DNA from: Rhynchonema sp. JSB1_4
Taxonomy: Eukaryota; Nematoda; Chromadorea; Monhysterida; Xyalidae
NCBI GenBank assembly: GCA_030248065.1
Contig: JASAMV010007238.1
Span: forward strand, 1 to 64,000
Length of the DNA: 64,000 nt
Direction of reading: 5' to 3'
The notes below the pieces were generated by a model. That model did not search any database, was not told the DNA's origin, and saw only the letters and a program-made list of their open reading frames with translations. Shown here one piece after another: positions 22,801-32,789 of the stretch; position 1 is the stretch's first letter; each line of letters begins with the position of its first letter. The position numbers were made by a program, and so were the translations under genes.

Positions 22801-25800
22801 AAAAATCGTTTTTACGTAGTTTTTCGGGCAAAAGGTTGGTCGCCTATTCAAACGGGGTATATTTGGGCAAAATGTGGTATAAAATTGCTGCATGAGGAAA
22901 AATCATGCTAGACAAGAACACATTAAAGAATCATGCTTTTGGATGATTTGAGAAACTGACCTCGCGACTTTCCAGATTTCGAAAATTTCCGATATTTTTC
23001 TGGTGCCCGGAAAAATATCGGTTAGCTATGTTGGGCTCCAGAAAAAAACGTTTTTTCCACTTTTTCAGAAAAAAAACGGTTTTTTCCACCGGCAACTGTA
23101 CAGTTAAAACACCACCTTTCCGTTCCAACGAATTTGCCGCACCAATCAGCGCAGTGGCATGATTTATGCCGTCGATGCCCTGCGGGAACAATAGTTCGTA
23201 ATTGACATTGCTCGACCTCAGTAGTGCCACGCCCGTCCGATATGAACCATACAAACGCACGCTGCAGCCTGCAATCAAACGGGGAGGAGTGTTTTGCAAA
23301 ATGTAACGCCCTGTCAACTCTTTTTGCCACGGACGAAGTTTGGAAACGAGAGTAAAGACAAGCATATGACAGCTTCGTCGCTGCTTTGATACTGGTTATG
23401 TTTCATTGTCTGTAACAAGTTATGACTGTTACCCCGAATTGGAAAACTTTGCCCAATTTCCGACCAGCGCAATACGACAACGACAAAGCGTGGCTAAAAA
23501 AACGCACCAATATGCAACTCTTCCCGAAATATGCCCGTCAGTGTCTGTGCCAGTTGCTCATAAACCGTCTCGTGCGCTTCCAGACACGCGTGTTCCTCCA
23601 CCACATGCTGCAACACACCGTTGAGCGTCTTGATTTGCACAATTGATGGGTCGGGAACGTCGCGAAGCGCATTTAGGGATGCTCGATCCTGTGAATATGT
23701 AGGAAATGCGCACCACCGGTAAACCCTGGAAATGGCCAGATTTTTTCGGAACGGCCTACCGTTTATTTTTGTGGCGCGCACAAGTTGAGAATAAATCGGA
23801 ATTGCTGCTGCAGACATTGCTGTTTCCGAAGGCAAAAAAACAGAATACGCAAACGTTAATGCAATGAGCAGTTGAAAAAGAATCGCGCAGTTGCACCTCT
23901 CACAATTATTCAACACAAAAGTTGAATTCGCATTCAACCGGAACACACAGCAACTCACATCCACAGCGGCCCGATGTGCGTCCGAGCAAATGTGTGTGCG
24001 CGTGTGGGCGATAGACTCAAGATGGTAGTCGCACACTCGACAGAAATACACAGCCATTGAGAATCGGGGTGATGGCTGCAAAATGCCATTTGAAAAAGTT
24101 TTCTGATTTTTTGCACGAATTAAGTTGAGAAACGAACAGCTAAGCCATATTTGACATACTCTTTTCAGCACGTGGACGGATTCGGTTTCGAGAAATTGCA
24201 GCGACAATTTGGCGACCGGTTCTTTGACTGAAATGTTGTGAGGAAAACATGGTTCTGTTTCCGAACCTACGAATGTTGAAAATAAATTCCAGAACATCCG
24301 ACCCACTTTTTTCTATCTTGCTGACAAACGGCGGCTGCGATCGTAAGGATGTGATGGCCTCGACGATGACCTGAATAACAATTTAAAATAAATGTAGTCC
24401 TCAGTCCACCTTATTGCAAATAATTTGAGTCAGAAACTTAAAAAAACATCACCTCTTCCATTAACTGCTCGGTACTTTGAATCGGCAACAGATACTCCAA
24501 CGACCAGAGGTATCGCTCCCTCGGCTCACCATCGTTGATCTTTGGCGCACGCGAGCTCTTGCCTTTCGGCCGATTCGTGTACTTCACCATTATTTGCACG
24601 CACGAGAGGTCGCCGTGCCATAGACGGGACACTTCGACCTGTCAGAGAGCAAAGATCATGTTGAAAACAAACAGAAGCAATGCAAGTTTTTTTTCGATCG
24701 CTGATTGCTCTACCCCAAAGCTGAAGCACAATACGTGATCAAAAGTCGTGAGATGAGAAAATTCGAATTTTGTGAAGGCTGGACGCATGTGAATTTGTTT
24801 GACTTTCGCAAGCATACCAAACATCAGAGTCAGATCAATCGAAAAATATAGTGCATACAACCAAGAAGCGAACCGAGAACTCATTCCACGTAAAGTTCGG
24901 CATCGCGGATGTGATGCAATCGCGTAACCGTTCCCTCGTATCGGGCGTAACTATGTGAGACGGGGTGGGCGGTAGGACAACGGGATTCGACGGACCAGCC
25001 GATGAAGCTGCAAAAAAGGGAATATTTGTTTTTGAACTGTCCAAAACACATCAAACCCAATAACACAGTTCTGTTCTGCTAATCCCGAGTGAAAACAGAT
25101 TTGTCGATACTTGAACAGTAAAACACGGCATTAACGGCTGCCAAGTACAAAAACATAAATTCGAAGTCCAAACACCAATAACTCAGTTGGTAGGTCAATC
25201 GCGCGGGTGGCGAAAGGGCCTCAGTTTGAAGGCCACTTTATACTTTGTCTCGGCGAACACCCATCTTTCGCCTCGCGTTGCTCCGCCGCGACCAGCAGCC
25301 AAGCACGGCAAAAAGGGCAAAAAGAAAAAATTTAGAGTACCAATTAGAGCGAGCAATGTTTTGTTCATCAAGAATTTTGGTTTGTACTTGGCGGTCCCGG
25401 TGTCCTCGCTCGACTCCACTTAGTTTCAACAGAAAGTTGAGAACAAAGTATGCAACCTTGCCGCTAGCCGATAACCACCGCGCTCGTCAGCAACAACCAC
25501 CTGATCGAAGCACTCGAAGATGAGATCGATAAATTTCTATCAAACTCACCAGCGGCCGCGTGCAAAAGTGAGGCCGGCGGTTCACCATAGGCCGATGGTG
25601 ACATTCTAGAAGTCGCTTTCGGGCTCCGATCAAAGCTCAACTCCAGATCACGATACCGTCTATCGCGATCCCGAGCCCGATGGGGTGGTTGGATTATGGC
25701 ATTGCTGATGATGGACGATGGTGCATCACTGGAGGGTGGCTGCAGCGATTTGCTCGTTGACTGCAACGAATAGCGTCATGTTTATTTACCGTATTCCCTA

Positions 25801-27652
25801 AAATAGAGCCCCCCCCCCCCAAAATACAGCCCCCCCTAAAAGGGGTCAGTGAAAAAATAGAGCCCCCCAACTTGGAATTCCCCGCTTGGGGGTCGTAAAG
25901 TCAAGTTCTTGTATAAGAAACCTTGTGTACAACATTTGTGGTTGAGTATATGATGACGTAAAGCCTTTTATGGAAGATCTGCACCTAAAAACACTCAATA
26001 ATGACCAGTAACACCCTAACAGAACTCCAATTTAGGGGTCTTTTTGGAACATTTTTTGAGATTTTGGGCAGCGAAAAAACACAGCCCCCCAAAAATACAG
26101 CCCCCCCAAGAAGGGGTCAGTGAAAAAATAAAGCCCCCTTGTATTTTAGGTTTTACGGCACAAACGTATTTTTTCAGTAGTTTTGTTGATAAGTGTTCGA
26201 CATGACGAATGCCATCAAACAATTTTAACCACCAGCTTTTTTGGGCAAAATTTGCCCGGCTGAAAATACGAGGTGTGCGTGCATTGAATAGCGAGCTCGC
26301 TTGGTTTATATTCTAATTTTCTTTAATCGTTTTTTGGAATAGTTTTTTTTAACAATTTCCCGTCCCCCAGAAGTCAGATATTTATCCAGCTCGTACAAAA
26401 CGGCGTCTCGTACTTAGTTTCAGTTCCGGTGCTTTCACAGCACCACCGCTGCGTCAATTTATTTTTTGTGCAAGAAAAGGATCAGAAGATTATATAAAAA
26501 TCGAAACCACAAACTTGTTGTTGCTCTGCTGCCGGGCCAGTGGCATTCGCAAATCGATCAGCGACCGTTGACCGTTTCCCGCCGCCCGCACTCGATCGTT
26601 TTCGGTCTTTCTTCTTTTCTTTCGTCCAACCGTGCTGATTGGTTGCGCCCGCAGCAACTAGAAAAAGAACCAAATTCTACGAAAATTACGGCATCATTAT
26701 TACAAAATCACATGAACATGAAAAATACGATTTTTTTAACCTTCCGAGGCAGATGGCTGATCGGGATTGGATTCGGCGGCAGCGCCAGCTGAAGCAAACA
26801 GCTTTGCGACCGTTGGACTCATTTTGGTCACGTGATTCGGTGATTGGGTTGGAGTGTCAGAGGGGTGATGGTGATTATTTGCGTCGGATTTCTTTGGTGT
26901 ACGCGACAGAATTGTGATAATCGGAACGGGCGCCTGCAACAGTGGTCAGTGCGAATTTTACGATTTCAATCCAAGTCCGAATCTCCAACCTGTTTTGTCC
27001 GCAGTAAAAACAGCCGTACTCACACCCAGGTTTATTTTCAAAATGAGCCGCTGGCTCATTAATGACTGACTGTGGCTGCTGGTCATTGCTGGCTCATTTG
27101 GCCAAATCTGGTTTATTGCAGGCTCATTTGGCAAAATCTTCTGGTTCGTTTTGAAATGTGCTAACACGCTTTTTGGCCCATTTTGGGCCGGTTAATATTT
27201 GCGCGCGAGCCAATTTTTCACTGAAATCGAAAAACTCGGTTTTGCATTACAATTTTTTGGAAAAATTGGAATAAAGTACCGATATTTTTCCGATCAAAAA
27301 CAGAAAAGGTACCCACGGAAAAATAAATGGAAAAGTATTCGGGTCTCGGAAAAAAATGGTTTTTTTCGGTTTTTTTTTTGGAAAAAAAGTTTAAAGTTCT
27401 TTCCGCCTGCCAGTATAAACGCAACCACATTATAAGTGACAACAAACGCGCCAAGCGCGAAAATTTGTCGATTTTGGGCTATTTAGGACACGTCAATAAT
27501 CTTCGCCCATCATGACCAACCTGGTGTTTACGCGCATTTCGCAACCTCGGTGATTTTCGTTTGGCAGTTGAGGCCGGTTTAACTTGTTCTGGTGCCGCAG
27601 CGGCGCCCTCAATGAAATTACACTTTTCCGCAGGTCCATCTGGATCTGACAT
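8980..27652 (-). CDS. Terminal uridylyltransferase, TUT4/TUT7 type
   Basis: Gene of about 40 exons, start codon 27650-27652, stop 8980-8982, roughly 1,870 aa. Exons in minus-strand order: 27521-27652, 26741-26933, 26515-26657, 25550-25760, 24874-25007, 24453-24638, 24271-24370, 24160-24227, 23959-24075, 23508-23688, 23116-23268, 22561-22686, 22334-22410, 22138-22245, 21961-22050, 20951-21125, 20084-20265, 19493-19597, 19310-19435, 18846-19010, then two or three less certain exons in 17405-17734, 16458-16566, 16303-16397, 15923-16054, possibly 15777-15789, 15364-15487, 15144-15222, 14906-15057, 14294-14519, 14042-14110, 13660-13746, 13419-13554, 12747-12892, 11955-12077, 11322-11509, 11148-11224, 10685-10879, 9877-10074, 9393-9563, 8980-9185. 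Phases join throughout apart from the 17405-17734 block. The family adds uridines to RNA 3' ends, marking mRNAs and pre-let-7-type RNAs for decay. Domain order matches vertebrate TUT4/TUT7. C. elegans cid-1/pup relatives are the likely functional comparison, but orthology needs a tree. Confidence 0.9.
11955..12077 (-). other. TUT second CCHC zinc knuckle
   Basis: This 41-codon exon encodes CRLCRNIGHYVENC, a CX2CX4HX4C zinc knuckle, directly after the second nucleotidyltransferase/PAP module. In TUT4/TUT7 such knuckles bind single-stranded RNA next to the active site. Vertebrate enzymes have two knuckles here; I find only one. Confidence 0.85.
12747..15487 (-). other. TUT catalytic nucleotidyltransferase and PAP-associated domains (second module)
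   Basis: Exons 15364-15487 and 15144-15222 join to give RLDLFGSSRNGFGF followed by NESDIDLCL, the GS motif and the two metal-binding Asp residues. Exon 14906-15057 has TQAKVPIVKF. Exon 14294-14519 starts DISLYNVLA, supplying the third Asp, and has CDIGDASKGSLSSYAYVLM. Exons 14042 to 13746 give DGWDTYF and ELWIGFLRYYTERF, and 13419-13554 gives IEDPFDLNHNLASG. All catalytic residues expected for an active uridylyltransferase are present, so this module is predicted to carry the activity. Confidence 0.9.
13770..13925. repeat. Clustered AGGTGCAAGTTGCACCT palindromes in a TUT intron
   Basis: Four near-copies of a palindrome (GGTGCAANTTGCACC) occur at about 13775, 13828, 13879 and 13908, inside the TUT intron between 14042 and 13746. 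Spacing is 30-55 bases. No such cluster is seen elsewhere in the window. Confidence 0.75.
15562..15720. mobile_element. Solo end of a CAGTGATGTAGTT element
   Basis: CAGTGATGTAGTTAGTATGG followed by a G run, and then GCTTTCTTGCTCCGGTCA and TCAAGTCAAAA, matches the element at 37709-38043. The opposite end is not found, so this is a truncated copy. It lies in a TUT intron. Confidence 0.65.
15923..16054 (-). other. TUT first CCHC zinc knuckle
   Basis: This 44-codon exon encodes CEYCSTAGHTASAC (CX2CX4HX4C) followed by PEKQLPELVTLRDVP. It lies between the first and second nucleotidyltransferase modules, as in vertebrate TUT4/TUT7. The upstream exon 16303-16397 ends with YEFDCKHFTDGKK, the segment that precedes this knuckle in the family. 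Confidence 0.85.
16876..17262. mobile_element. Foldback element in a TUT intron
   Basis: Left arm about 16876-17010 (CGACCGAGAAC through AATCTCTTTTTATTCGCTGG) is repeated inverted at about 17133-17262. The loop has no coding potential. It lies between TUT exons 17405-17533 and 16458-16566. Confidence 0.75.
17857..18347. mobile_element. TATACTGGCAGGCGG element, 8-bp target duplication
   Basis: The element begins TATACTGGCAGGCGGAAAAA and ends near TTCTTTATGACAA, flanked by GTCCTAAA on both sides (17849-17856 and 18348-18355). It shares its body, including AAAAACCGTTTTTTTC tracts and GGCCCAAAATGGGCC, with 50506-50962. It lies in the TUT intron between 18846 and 17734. Confidence 0.85.
18440..18838. 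mobile_element. CAGTGGTGTCGTTG element inserted at a TUT splice donor
   Basis: Ends are CAGTGGTGTGGTTAG and CTCAACGACACCACTG. The target duplication is CCCCAACC at 18432-18439 and 18839-18846. The right copy spans the 5' splice site of TUT exon 18846-19010 (minus-strand reading CGAAG|GTTGGGG), so the insertion landed on the exon-intron junction and the duplication left a working donor. Relatives are at 37276, 51563 and 55418. Confidence 0.9.
20326..20714. mobile_element. TATACTTGCG element, 8-bp target duplication
   Basis: Terminal repeats are TATACTTGCG and CGCAAGTATA. Target duplication ACCTTTCC is present at 20318-20325 and 20715-20722. The body has A/T-rich AAAAACCGTTTTTT tracts. It is in the TUT intron between 20951 and 20265. 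Confidence 0.9.
21522..21869. mobile_element. TATAGTTGCAA inverted-repeat element
   Basis: Terminal repeats TATAGTTGCAA and TTGCAACTATA with AAAAACGGTTTTTT-type tracts inside. No clean target duplication is seen. It sits in the TUT intron between 21961 and 21125. Confidence 0.7.
22745..23097. mobile_element. Diverged relative of the TATAGTTGCAA element
   Basis: The body shares long segments with 21522-21869, including TTGGTCGCCTNTTNAAANGGGGTA-like sequence, TTTGGGCAAAATGTGGT and GAGAAACTGACCTCGCGACT. The ends are degraded. It lies in the TUT intron between 23116 and 22686. Confidence 0.65.
23959..24075 (-). other. TUT N-terminal C2H2 zinc finger exon
   Basis: This 39-codon exon in phase 0 encodes CRVCDYHLESIAHTRTHICS followed by DAH, a CX2CX12HX5H zinc finger, just upstream of the first nucleotidyltransferase module. 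This is the position of the C2H2 finger in TUT4/TUT7. Confidence 0.85.
25789..26158. mobile_element. TA-flanked CCGTATTCCCTAAAATA element
   Basis: The left end is TA|CCGTATTCCCTAAAATAG, the right end TATTTTAGGTTTTACGG|CA. The interior has repeated AGAGCCCCCC and GGGGTCAGTGAAAAAATA motifs. The TA target suggests a Tc1/mariner-type non-autonomous element. It lies in the TUT intron between 26515 and 25760. Confidence 0.65.
27160..27414. mobile_element. Half copy of the TATACTGGCAGGCGG element (inverted)
   Basis: GGCCCATTTTGGGCCGGTTAA through CGCCTGCCAGTATA is the reverse complement of one half of 17857-18347. The other half is missing. It lies in the first TUT intron. Confidence 0.7.
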
Positions 27653-27939
27653 TTCGACGACTCTTATTTTTCTTCACATTCACAAATTACATCTGGAACA
27701 TAGACATAAATAGATAGATACCCTTCCCCCCAAAGGGTTGACTCGAGATAGATACCCCTTAGGGGGGAATCCCCCCATACCCCATCCCCCCAGCCACTAC
27801 AGTGGTTTGGTATTGGGTTTTTCTGGATTAGTATTTGTGTATTGGTTTTGACCCAATACCTGGGCAAACCCAACCCAATACCAATACCAGGTCAGCTTCA
27901 ATACCAATACCCACACTGCGTCACCATATACTCAACCAC

Positions 27940-28114
27940 AAACGTTGTACATAATGTGTCGTATGCAAGAACTTGACTTACGAACCCCAAGCGGTAAATT
28001 CCAAATTGGGGGGGGCTGTATTTTTGGGGGGCTCTATTTTTTCACTGACCCCGTTTAGGGGGGGCTGTATTTTGGGGGGCTCTATTTTGGGGGGCCCTAT
28101 TTTAGGGAATACGG
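27940..28114. mobile_element. Truncated TA-type GGGGCTCTATTTT element
   Basis: The right end TATTTTAGGGAATACGG|TA matches the inverted end of 25789. G-rich GGGGCTGTATTTTGGGGGG segments precede it. The left end is not recognisable. It lies about 290 bp upstream of the TUT start codon at its nearest. Confidence 0.6.
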
Positions 28115-28318
28115 TATACCTATAACGAGTCTCCACTGTATTCATGTTCTCCAGACTGAGTTAAACGATAAAATTTTTTGTCTGGAACTCACTGAGCTCC
28201 AGTGTAGTTCCTGGGGGGAGGGGGGACCAGAGATCGGAAACGGGCCGGGTAAAGTCGGCCCGGCCCGGTCGGCGAAAAGTCCGGCCCGACCCGGCCCGGC
28301 CCGGTGGAGGGCTGCAGG

Positions 28319-28705
28319 CAGTGTAGTTCCTGGTCCGGCGCGGCGGTTAGTGTACCTACCCCTTTTTTCCGTGCGGCGGTTAGTGTACCTCCCTGGGGGG
28401 AAGGGGGGGGAAGACCCAAATCCAGGAAAAAGTCACTTTTTGGGGTAGAAAATTTGACCGATTTTTGCCCCTTTTTGGAAAAAATTCTTCATAAAAAGGG
28501 TATATTGGCGACTTTTGACATCATTGACCTAAAAATCACTCATTTTAGGCCTAAAAATGCCCATTTTAGGCCTAAAAATGCCAATTTTAGGCAAAAATTG
28601 AGGCGGTTAGTGTACCTGGCGCGGCGGTTAGTGTACTAGTGTACCTTGGTCGCGGCGGTTAGTGTACCTTAGGGGGGGACCCCCCTCCCCCCCAGGAACT
28701 ACACT
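28319..28705. mobile_element. Nested CAGTGTAGTTCCTGG element, copy 2
   Basis: Ends CAGTGTAGTTCCTGG and CCAGGAACTACACTG with target duplication GCTGCAGG (28311-28318 and 28706-28713). The core contains CCATTTTAGGCCTAAAAATG. It is inserted in a (CCCGGCC)-type GC tract. Confidence 0.9.
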
Positions 28706-28886
28706 GGCTGCAGGTCGGCCCGGCCCGTTTTGGCTTGAGGTCGGCCCGGCCCGGCCCGGTCAGCCAATTTTCAAGGGCTGAAAACTAAAAAAGTCCAAAA
28801 AGCTGAAAAAAATTCGAAAATTTTCTGCAGAATACTTGTTTTCACTGGTTGGTGCAGCTGGGGCTGGGGGGAAGGGTAGGTAGGTA

Positions 28887-29310
28887 CCGTATTGTCGGAA
28901 ATAGAACCCGGGGGGTCTATTTTTTCACTGGGGCCATTTTGGGGGGGTTCAATTTATGGGGGGGGTCAATTATTGGGGGGGTTATATTTTTCATTTGGCC
29001 CCCCGACGAAAAAAATCGTTGTTACTGATGCCCATAAAAATGGCTTGTTTTCGGTATTTTTCAACTTTAACAGCAGCAATTATGCTTAGAAAGCTGTATT
29101 TTGTTGTGTACGCAAGCTTAAACAACGTTTGACGCAACAACACAGCCTTACCGTACCACTAGTCTGTGGTACGGTGAAGGTTGGGGGTGGGGTTCTATTA
29201 ATGGGGGGGGTCAATTATTGGGGGGGTTCTATTTTTGATTTCGGGCCATTTAGGGGGGTTCAATTAATGGGGGGTCAATTAATGGGGGGGTTCTATTTCC
29301 GACAATACGG
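28887..29310. mobile_element. TA-flanked CCGTATTGTCGG element
   Basis: Terminal repeats CCGTATTGTCGGAAATAGAA and its inverse end CTATTTCCGACAATACGG, flanked by TA on both sides. The interior is rich in GGGGGGGTTC and TCAATTAATGGGGGG repeats. It is a probable Tc1/mariner-type non-autonomous element. Confidence 0.85.
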
Positions 29311-29923
29311 TAGATTGACGCGCCATCCTGATGCAGTACGTAAGTCGCCGCCCCGGTTGGTACAGTAGTGTAGTAGGTATGGTATAATTTTTGCTCAAAA
29401 TGGTTTAAAATCAGTATTTTTCACTCCATATAGGCGAAAAATCGCGCGTGACGCGCGAAATTAGCGCTTAAGAGTACATTCTCATCAATATGTAGACATA
29501 AATTCCCGGACGACTCCCCCCAGTCGGCCGGTCGGTACTACAGTAGGTAGGTTGATTGCAGGCAGGCTTTTTTGGTGGTACAGTAGGTTGATTGCTGCAA
29601 AGCAAAGGCCTGGGTATGGGTAGCTACTGCTTCTTTCTTCAAAACGATGACTGAAAAGATCAAGAACTAGGAAATGTTATTGCGCGAAGCGCAAAAATTT
29701 TGAAAATCTTGGTTCAAAAAAATGGTAATTTCGTTCAAATTTAGGCATACCGGGCCGGACCGGGCCGGGCTGCTCGGCCCGGCCCGGTCCCCCCAAATCT
29801 CCGGCCCGGCCCGGTCGACCAACTCCAAAATCGCGGCCCGTTTCCGATCTCTGGGGGACCCCCCCCTGAGGTACACTAATTTCCCCGACCAAGGTACACT
29901 AGTACACTAATTTCCCCTCCGGG

Positions 29924-30316
29924 CAGTGTAGTTCCTGGGGGGGAGGGGGGTCCCCCCCCTCGGGTACACTATCTCCCCCTCCCTCATGTGGTACACTATC
30001 CCCCTATCTCCCCCTCCGGGTACACTATCTCCCCCAATTTTTGCCTAAAATAGGCATTTTTAGGCCTAAAATGGGCATTTTTATACCAAAGATGTGTGAT
30101 TTTTAGGTCAATGTTCTCAAAAGTCGCCAAAATGCTCTTTTTATGAAGAATTTTTTCCAAAAAGGGGCAAAATAGGTCAAATTTTCTACCTCAAAAAGTG
30201 ACTTTTTCCCGAATTTGGGTCTTCCCCCCCCTTCCCCCCCTCGGGGGTACACTATCTCCCCCTCCGAAAAAAACGGAGGGTCCGCTATCTCCCCCTCCGG
30301 ACCAGGAACTACACTG
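29924..30316. mobile_element. Nested CAGTGTAGTTCCTGG element, copy 3
   Basis: Ends CAGTGTAGTTCCTGG and CCAGGAACTACACTG, with target duplication CCTCCGGG at 29916-29923 and 30317-30324. Confidence 0.85.
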
Positions 30317-30330
30317 CCTCCGGGTACACT

Positions 30331-30741
30331 CAGTGTAGTTCCTGGTCCGGAGGGGGAACAGACGTACCCTCCACTATTTTCGGAGGGGGAACAGACGTAC
30401 CTACCTGGGGGGGGGGGGGGGGGGGGGGGGGAAGTCCCAATTTGGGGGGGGGGGGACGGAAAAAAGTCATTTTTTGAGGTCGAAAAATTGGACTATTTTT
30501 GCCTTCTTTTGCGAAAAATCTCCTATAAAAAGGGTATTTTGGGGTTTTTTTGTAGGTTTCACCAAAAGTGTACCTATTTTTGGCCTAAAAATGCCTATTT
30601 TAGGCCTAAATTTGCCCATTTTAGGAAAAATTGGGGGAGCAGACGTACCCGGAGGGGGAACAGTGGGGCAGGCGTACCTCGGAGGGGGAACAGACGTAGC
30701 CGAGGGGTCCCCCCCCCCCTCCCCCCCCAGGAACTACACTG
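30331..30741. mobile_element. Nested CAGTGTAGTTCCTGG element, copy 4
   Basis: Ends CAGTGTAGTTCCTGG and CCAGGAACTACACTG, target duplication GGTACACT (30323-30330 and 30742-30749). It contains a long homopolymeric G run near 30410-30432 that may be an assembly artefact in length. Confidence 0.85.
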
Positions 30742-30750
30742 GGTACACTA

Positions 30751-31183
30751 CCGTAAAAACCTAAATACAGCCCCCCCCCGGAATAGAGCCCCCCCCCCCC
30801 GTAATACAGCCCCCCCCCCCCAACAAGGGGTCAGAGAATTAATAGAGCCCCCCCCCCCTAAGTAACATCCCCTATACAGTAGTGTATTAAGGCTTGATAG
30901 TGGTGTACAGGTACATTTATGCACGTTTGCTGTTCGTTCAGAGCACATAATACGCCTCTTATTGACGAATAGACACGAATAAATGCAATTACAAGCGAAA
31001 AAAAACATCCTTTCAAACCCCTTTTTAGAGGTTTTTGGGGGTATTTTTGGGAACAATTTTTCAGGTTCGGGTCAGTGAATTAATAGAGGCCCCCCCGGAA
31101 TAGAGCCCCCCCCGTAATAGAGCCCCCCCAAAATGGGGTCAGTGAGTTAATAGAGCCCCCCCCTTCTATTTAGGTTTTTACGG
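30751..31183. mobile_element. TA-flanked CCGTAAAAACCTAAATA element
   Basis: Terminal repeats CCGTAAAAACCTAAATA and TATTTAGGTTTTTACGG, flanked by TA. The interior has AGAGCCCCCCCC and GGGTCAGTGAATTAATAGAG motifs. A half copy starts at 32218. Confidence 0.85.
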
Positions 31184-31486
31184 TAATTTCCCCAATTTTT
31201 GCCTAAAATGGCCATTTTTAGGCCTAAAATGGGCATTTTAAGGCCTAAAATGCGTGATTTTCAGGTCAATGTTCTCAAAAGTCGCCAAAATACCCTTTTT
31301 ACGAAGAATTTTTTCCAAAAAGGGGTAAAAATAGGTCAAATTTTCTACCTCAAAAAGTGACTTTTTCCCGATTTTGGGTCTTCCGCCCCCTTCCCCCCAG
31401 GGAGGTACACTAATATCCCCTCCGAAAAAGTAGGGAGGTACACTAATTTCCCCGCCGGACAAGGAACTAGGTAAACTGCTGAGCTC

Positions 31487-32217
31487 CGAGCTCCAAACAT
31501 AATATTTTATCGTTTTTAATGCACTTGCAGCAAGATATCGCCCCAACAACACAAAAGACACAAAACTTCACACACAAGAAACAATCGTCTGAATTTCACC
31601 ATTTTCGGAAATTTCATTTTTTTGCTGGACAGACGTTTTTTTCCTTTCGATTTTTCATTTTTCTTCCCAAAAAAATAACGTTTTTTCCTATTGCTTCATT
31701 TTTTTCCTATATTTTTTTCCTTTTCTTTGGGTACCATTTTTTTCCGAGGAAAAGAAAGGAAAAAAACGAAAAATTTTTTTCCTTTTGTTTCCTACCGAAC
31801 TCTGATTGTGCCCACCCATAGGCCGGACTTTTGGCCATTCCGATCTCTGATCGATCGCAAAACAGGGAACGGCCGAACAGAGAAACCACTTTGTCCGAGC
31901 GCTCTGATCTTAATCTTTCAGTCGTCCAATCAGCACTGCACAATCAGCTACAGTAATGCAAATGAAGGGATCTGATTGGTTGGCGCAATGCCCGAAATTC
32001 AAATTCAGCAAACAACAAACGCAATTCGAGAGAAAACCGTTGTTGTGATGTGGGTGGAGGAAGAATTACTAATTCGGTTGGCATCGCACTTTGGTTTTGT
32101 TTCAGTTTGATCATAGTTTTATGTTGATTTTAATTTTAAAAAATAGCTGCTTTGCTTGCCCCACCAATGATCCGGAACACCGGGTTGTAACTCATTTTAT
32201 GCCCAATAATGCCCACC
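31487..32217. other. Intergenic stretch with no gene
   Basis: T-rich and A-rich tracts (31580-31790) resemble the interiors of nearby elements. No exon-like reading with plausible splice sites is seen. Confidence 0.5.
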
Positions 32218-32340
32218 GTAAAAACCTAAATACAAGGGGGCTCCATTTATTCACTGACCCCATTTAGGGGGCTCCATTACCGGGGGGCTCTATTAATTCA
32301 CTGACCCGAATCTGAAAAATTGTTCCCCGAAATATTGTGG
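32218..32340. mobile_element. Half copy of the CCGTAAAAACCTAAATA element
   Basis: The left end CCGTAAAAACCTAAATA is followed by GGGGGCTCCATTTATTCAC and GGGGGCTCTATTAATTCAC. The right terminal repeat is absent. Confidence 0.6.
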
Positions 32341-32789
32341 TGCCATATTGTCCTCAATAAAATTGCCTGTTCCTGGTAACAAGGCAAAGGCCCCCTTCCA
32401 CTTGGGTCAGTGTGGCAAGCTTTTACTGCACACCAGTGCTGTGGCTGGGGGGGAGGGGGGGGGGGTTCGGGTCCCCCCAATGGTACCCTACCCACCCCGG
32501 CCTGGTACACTACCCCCTACCCACCCCGCTCCGGTGTACTACCCCCTATCCGCCCCGCTCTGGTACTCTACCCGCCCCGAGTTTTGCCCTCAAAATGCCC
32601 ATTTTTCGGTCAAAAATGCCCAAATTTCGACCGAAAACCCTTAAAAGTGCAAAAAATCGCGCGCTACGCGCGATATATGCACTTTATAGCATATAAAAAT
32701 AGGCACCCAAAAAAACTTGTATTGTACCCTACCCGCCCCGAAAAATCTTCCCCCCTCCCCCCCCCAACCCGGATCCCCCCCCCCCCAAG

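Larger units (their letters stand above)
20084..23268 (-). other. TUT first, catalytically dead nucleotidyltransferase module
   Basis: Exon 23116-23268 reads RLYGSYRTGVALLRSSNVNY. The position of the two catalytic Asp residues, DxD in active enzymes, is NVN, so metal binding should be lost. Exons 22561-22686, 22334-22410 (PLARVIRLWAK), 22138-22245 (YALDIMLIHYLQ) and 20951-21125 complete the fold. The C-terminal part reads EDPFMPNKNLAQ across the junction with 20084-20265. Vertebrate TUT4/TUT7 also carry an inactive first module used for RNA or Lin28 contacts, so this supports the family assignment. Confidence 0.85.
28200..31478. mobile_element. Outer CAGTGTAGTTCCTGG element, split by nested insertions
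   Basis: The left end is CAGTGTAGTTCCTGG at 28200; the right end is CAAGGAACTAGGTAAACTG at 31478 (slightly decayed). Target duplication CTGAGCTC at 28192-28199 and 31479-31486 joins them as one insertion event. Everything between them, including four further complete elements, was added later or belongs to this copy. The interior has no gene. Confidence 0.75.

Noticed and set aside
23770..23830. Extra small TUT exon after the C2H2 exon (reading QCLQQQFRF)
   Set aside because: Flanking exons already join in phase 0 and the block has a stop before its best donor; it remains possible only with a weaker donor.
25195..25419. Open minus-strand frame with a hydrophobic stretch in a TUT intron, considered as an exon
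   Set aside because: TUT exons 25550-25760 and 24874-25007 join directly in phase without it, and the reading gives an implausible hydrophobic insertion in a soluble enzyme.
30215..30865. Long Pro/Gly-rich frame over the G-tract elements
   Set aside because: It crosses element boundaries and homopolymer runs and has no start context, splice signals or homology; composition alone keeps it open.
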